This document shows positions 41,858 to 43,665 of a DNA stretch of 43,665 nt, piece by piece. The stretch is from NCBI GenBank assembly GCA_902599485.1, contig CACKFP010000006.1:1-43665 (forward strand), given 5' to 3'. The translations under genes and the position numbers were made by a program. Within the stretch, counting starts at the first letter, position 1; the number at the start of each line of letters is the position of its first letter. The notes beneath the pieces are model-generated. The model worked only from the letters and a program-made list of their open reading frames with translations. It made no database searches and was not told the DNA's origin. This DNA comes from an uncultured Pelagibacteraceae bacterium. Its GTDB lineage: Bacteria > Pseudomonadota > Alphaproteobacteria > Pelagibacterales > Pelagibacteraceae.

Positions 41858-42880
41858 TTACTTCCAACCTGCAGCCAACATTACTTCTAATGCATCTGCT
41901 TGTTTTGCACCGTATGACTTAACACTTGTTTTAGTATCCATTACAAAGTTCATCTCTTTGCCTGGAACTAAATCATTAGGTGTTACACCACCGATCATTG
42001 GATACTCAAAAGTATTATTTACAATGTGATTTTGAGCCTCTGTTGATAATAAAAACTCAACTAATTTTACAGCATTAGCTTTGTTTGGTGCATGTTTAAG
42101 CATACCAGCTCCACTAATATTAATGTGCGTTCCTCTATCTTGTTGATTAGGGAAAAAAGGCATTACTTTTTTTGCCGCTTCTTGTTGTTCAGCACCTTTT
42201 TTTCCAGATAACATCAATGCATGATAATATGTATTTGCAACAGCAATATCAGCTTCTCCAGCCGCAACAGCCATGATTTGAGCGCGGTCGTTACCTTTTG
42301 GAGTTCTAGCCATGTTTGCTACAACAGCTTTAGACCATTCTGCAGTTTTAGCTTTACCATTATTCTTAACTAGTGAAGCAACTAAAGACTGGTTATAAAT
42401 GTTGTTAGATTTTCTTATTACTAATCTACCTTTCCATTTTGGATCAGCTAGACCTTCGTAAGTCATGCCATTTAGTTCATTTGCATTTACTCTTTCAGGT
42501 GAATAATAAATTATTCTTGCTCTCTTAGCTATTCCAGTCCATTTAGCAGATCTAAATTGTGCAGGTACAGCATCCTTAATAGCTTTTGACCAACCAGCGT
42601 TTTGCATCATGCCTTTGGCTGCAAATGCACCTAATCTTCCAGCATCAGCTGTGATGTATAAATCTCCAACACAGTCTGCTCCCTCTTCTGTAATTCTTTT
42701 TTGCAGGGCTTTATCTTTACCTGAAACTACGTTTACTTTAATTCCTGTTGCTGCTGTGAACTTTTCATATAATTGAATGTCAGAATCATAGTGTCTTGCA
42801 CTAAAAATATTGACCTCAGCTGCAATCGTAAAACTTGAAATTAAAGCAAAAAACAATGAAATTATTGTCAATTTTCTCAT
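41858..42880 (-). CDS. fbpA: Iron(III) ABC transporter substrate-binding protein
   Basis: This periplasmic ferric-binding protein has 340 residues from the ATG at 42878-42880. That start follows an excellent ribosome-binding site (AAGGAG, 5 nt away) and directly begins the signal peptide MRKLTIISLFFALISSFTIA, cleaved before AEVN; the frame continues upstream to 42949, but those residues have no support. The mature N-terminus NIFSARHYDSDIQLYEKF contains the His-Tyr pair of the FbpA class, and GEADIAVANTYYHALMLSGK has the consecutive Tyr-Tyr that binds iron. MRKS-like RLVIRKSNNIYNQSLVASLV is also typical. It is the first gene of the operon, downstream of a Fur-box-like site. Confidence 0.94.
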   Translation of the reverse strand: MRKLTIISLFFALISSFTIAAEVNIFSARHYDSDIQLYEKFTAATGIKVNVVSGKDKALQKRITEEGADCVGDLYITADAGRLGAFAAKGMMQNAGWSKAIKDAVPAQFRSAKWTGIAKRARIIYYSPERVNANELNGMTYEGLADPKWKGRLVIRKSNNIYNQSLVASLVKNNGKAKTAEWSKAVVANMARTPKGNDRAQIMAVAAGEADIAVANTYYHALMLSGKKGAEQQEAAKKVMPFFPNQQDRGTHINISGAGMLKHAPNKANAVKLVEFLLSTEAQNHIVNNTFEYPMIGGVTPNDLVPGKEMNFVMDTKTSVKSYGAKQADALEVMLAAGWK

Positions 42881-42949
42881 TCTACTCCTTAAATTTATAT
42901 TTATATTAAACGTAATTTGTCCTGCAATGCGGATGATAACTATTCTCAA

Positions 42950-42964
42950 TGAAAATGATTATCA
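42950..42964. promoter_or_regulatory. Fur-box-like operator upstream of fbpA
   Basis: Read on the minus strand the site is TGATAATCATTTTCA, which matches the 7-1-7 Fur consensus TGATAATNATTATCA at all but one position. It lies 70 nt upstream of the fbpA start codon and overlaps the larger inverted repeat. Fur or an alphaproteobacterial relative would repress the operon in iron sufficiency. Confidence 0.6.
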
Positions 42965-42992
42965 ATTGCAATATTGTCGCAATTGATAATCA
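42956..42992. repeat. Perfect 14-bp inverted repeat in the fbpA control region
   Basis: TGATTATCAATTGC (42956-42969) and GCAATTGATAATCA (42979-42992) are exact reverse complements separated by 9 bp (AATATTGTC). A related, degenerate third copy (ATCAATCGCAATTA) follows at about 42989-43002. The arms contain the Fur hexamer GATAAT in both orientations, so this looks like a multi-site operator. It could also act as a hairpin at the end of the LysR-type transcript. Confidence 0.65.
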
Positions 42993-43025
42993 ATCGCAAT
43001 TAGTGCTGTTTTTAGGATAAATTAT

Positions 43026-43665
43026 TTAAAATTCCCACTCAGAAATTTTACTGTAAAGGAAGTTTCTAAAAGCTTGAACTCTAGCAACATTTTTAAGTGA
43101 TTGAGGATATACAAAATGTGCCTCAGTAGTTGGACCTTGAACGCTTGGTAAAACTTTAACAATATTTGGTTGTTTCACAGTTAAGTAATCTGGAATTGCA
43201 GCTAGTCCTACACCGCTTTGAACAGCTAATAGTAAACCATAAACACTATTCACTCTCATTACAGTTTTTCTTTTTTTATTATCTTTCATTCCAAGTTTTA
43301 ATGCCCAATCTGGATTATAAACTGGTGATGGAGCTCCTCTACCAAATGAAATAAAGTTGTGCTTATTTAGGTCATTAACTGTCTTAGGATATCCATGTTT
43401 TTCTAAGTATTTTGGTGATCCGTAGATGTGATAATTAATATCTATGAGCTTTTTTTGAATATAATTAAGTTGTTTCGGTCTTCTCATAAATATTCCAATA
43501 TCTGCTTGTCTTGTGCTTAAATCTAACTCCCTATCATCAAATATGAGTTCAACTTCAATTTCTGGATTTAATTGCATAAATTCTTGTATTCTTGGCGTCA
43601 GCCAAGTTGTTCCAAAACTAACAACGGTTGTTACTGATAGTTTTCCGGATGGTTTATGTTTTTTA
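43026..43665 (-). CDS. LysR-type transcriptional regulator, partial (N-terminal DNA-binding domain off the window)
   Basis: Only the C-terminal effector-binding domain, about 212 residues, lies in the window; the frame is open to the right edge. Upstream of the first internal Met the reading continues SGKLSVTTVVSFGTTWLTPR, the start of a LysR periplasmic-binding-like domain. ELDLSTRQADIGIFMRRPKQ and SVYGLLLAVQSGVGLAAIPD, then the typical RVQAFRNFLYSKI end, follow. The missing part would be the helix-turn-helix domain. It is on the same strand as fbpA, 145 bp upstream of it, so it may or may not control the iron operon. The ligand is unknown. Confidence 0.9.
   Translation of the reverse strand, partial: KKHKPSGKLSVTTVVSFGTTWLTPRIQEFMQLNPEIEVELIFDDRELDLSTRQADIGIFMRRPKQLNYIQKKLIDINYHIYGSPKYLEKHGYPKTVNDLNKHNFISFGRGAPSPVYNPDWALKLGMKDNKKRKTVMRVNSVYGLLLAVQSGVGLAAIPDYLTVKQPNIVKVLPSVQGPTTEAHFVYPQSLKNVARVQAFRNFLYSKISEWEF

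Noticed and set aside
41708..41890. Plus-strand 60-codon frame next to fbpA
   Set aside because: It is antisense to the minus-strand 57-residue frame, which is coupled to fbpA and has the ordered Cys motif.

Overview
The window reads as a stretch of a SAR11-type (Pelagibacterales, Alphaproteobacteria) chromosome. The basis is overall low G+C with A/T-ending codons, very tight packing (many 1-4 nt overlaps, stop codons abutting start codons, divergent starts only 8-30 nt apart), and a gene set dominated by high-affinity uptake of small organic compounds. I see no rRNA, insertion sequence, prophage, CRISPR array or attachment site. Apart from one tRNA, everything is protein-coding, and no gap without a gene exceeds about 150 nt. 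The SAR11 assignment is inference from gene content and style, not from a marker-gene comparison.

Layout. 1-2107 (minus): a TRAP transporter operon dctP-dctQ-dctM, with dctM running off the left edge. 2192-8754: a CaiB/BaiF CoA-transferase, rpoZ (RNA polymerase omega), an MFS carrier divergent from a beta-hydroxyacid dehydrogenase, a PNPOx-like flavoprotein, a short beta-carbonic-anhydrase-like protein, a secreted HExxH protein, a DUF1330 protein and a gamma-carbonic-anhydrase-like protein. 8775-10837 (plus): a thioredoxin-fold protein, a GT4 glycosyltransferase and a small membrane protein. 10834-14946: a tripartite tricarboxylate transporter (tctC-tctB-tctA, minus) divergent from an AbrB-type membrane protein. 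14939-18590: a GT9 glycosyltransferase, a DUF6165-like protein, the proteasome-like Anbu peptidase and a circularly permuted ATP-grasp enzyme.

18587-25837: an amino-acid-type ABC operon (binding protein, two permeases, no ATPase) ending in a Nit1-type amidase. Next to it is a compact spermidine synthesis / methylthioadenosine recycling operon (mtnP, mtnA, FucA-like class II aldolase, speD-speE fusion, minus), with apt divergent. MTA made by the fusion would be split to adenine (recycled by Apt) and methylthioribose-1-P, isomerised by MtnA and probably cleaved by the aldolase (DHAP-shunt logic). A tRNA-Met(CAT) abuts the end of apt.

25961-33352 (minus): two large polytopic membrane proteins flanking a GT2 glycosyltransferase, a 35-residue Lys-rich mini-gene, a small secreted protein, an AEC permease, a TauD-type dioxygenase and a fluoroacetate-dehalogenase-like hydrolase. 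33475-36480 (plus): guaC, a DmlA-like decarboxylating dehydrogenase and a DMT permease. 36470-42880 (minus): an iron(III) ABC operon, fbpA - 57-residue Cys-rich mini-gene - fbpB - fbpC, apparently continuing into a dimethylglycine-dehydrogenase-like flavoenzyme. A Fur-box-like palindrome lies upstream, followed by a partial LysR-type regulator at the right edge.

A cross-window pattern is that all four binding-protein-dependent transporter operons have a hairpin just after the binding-protein gene and before the permease genes. This fits a design that makes much more binding protein than permease.
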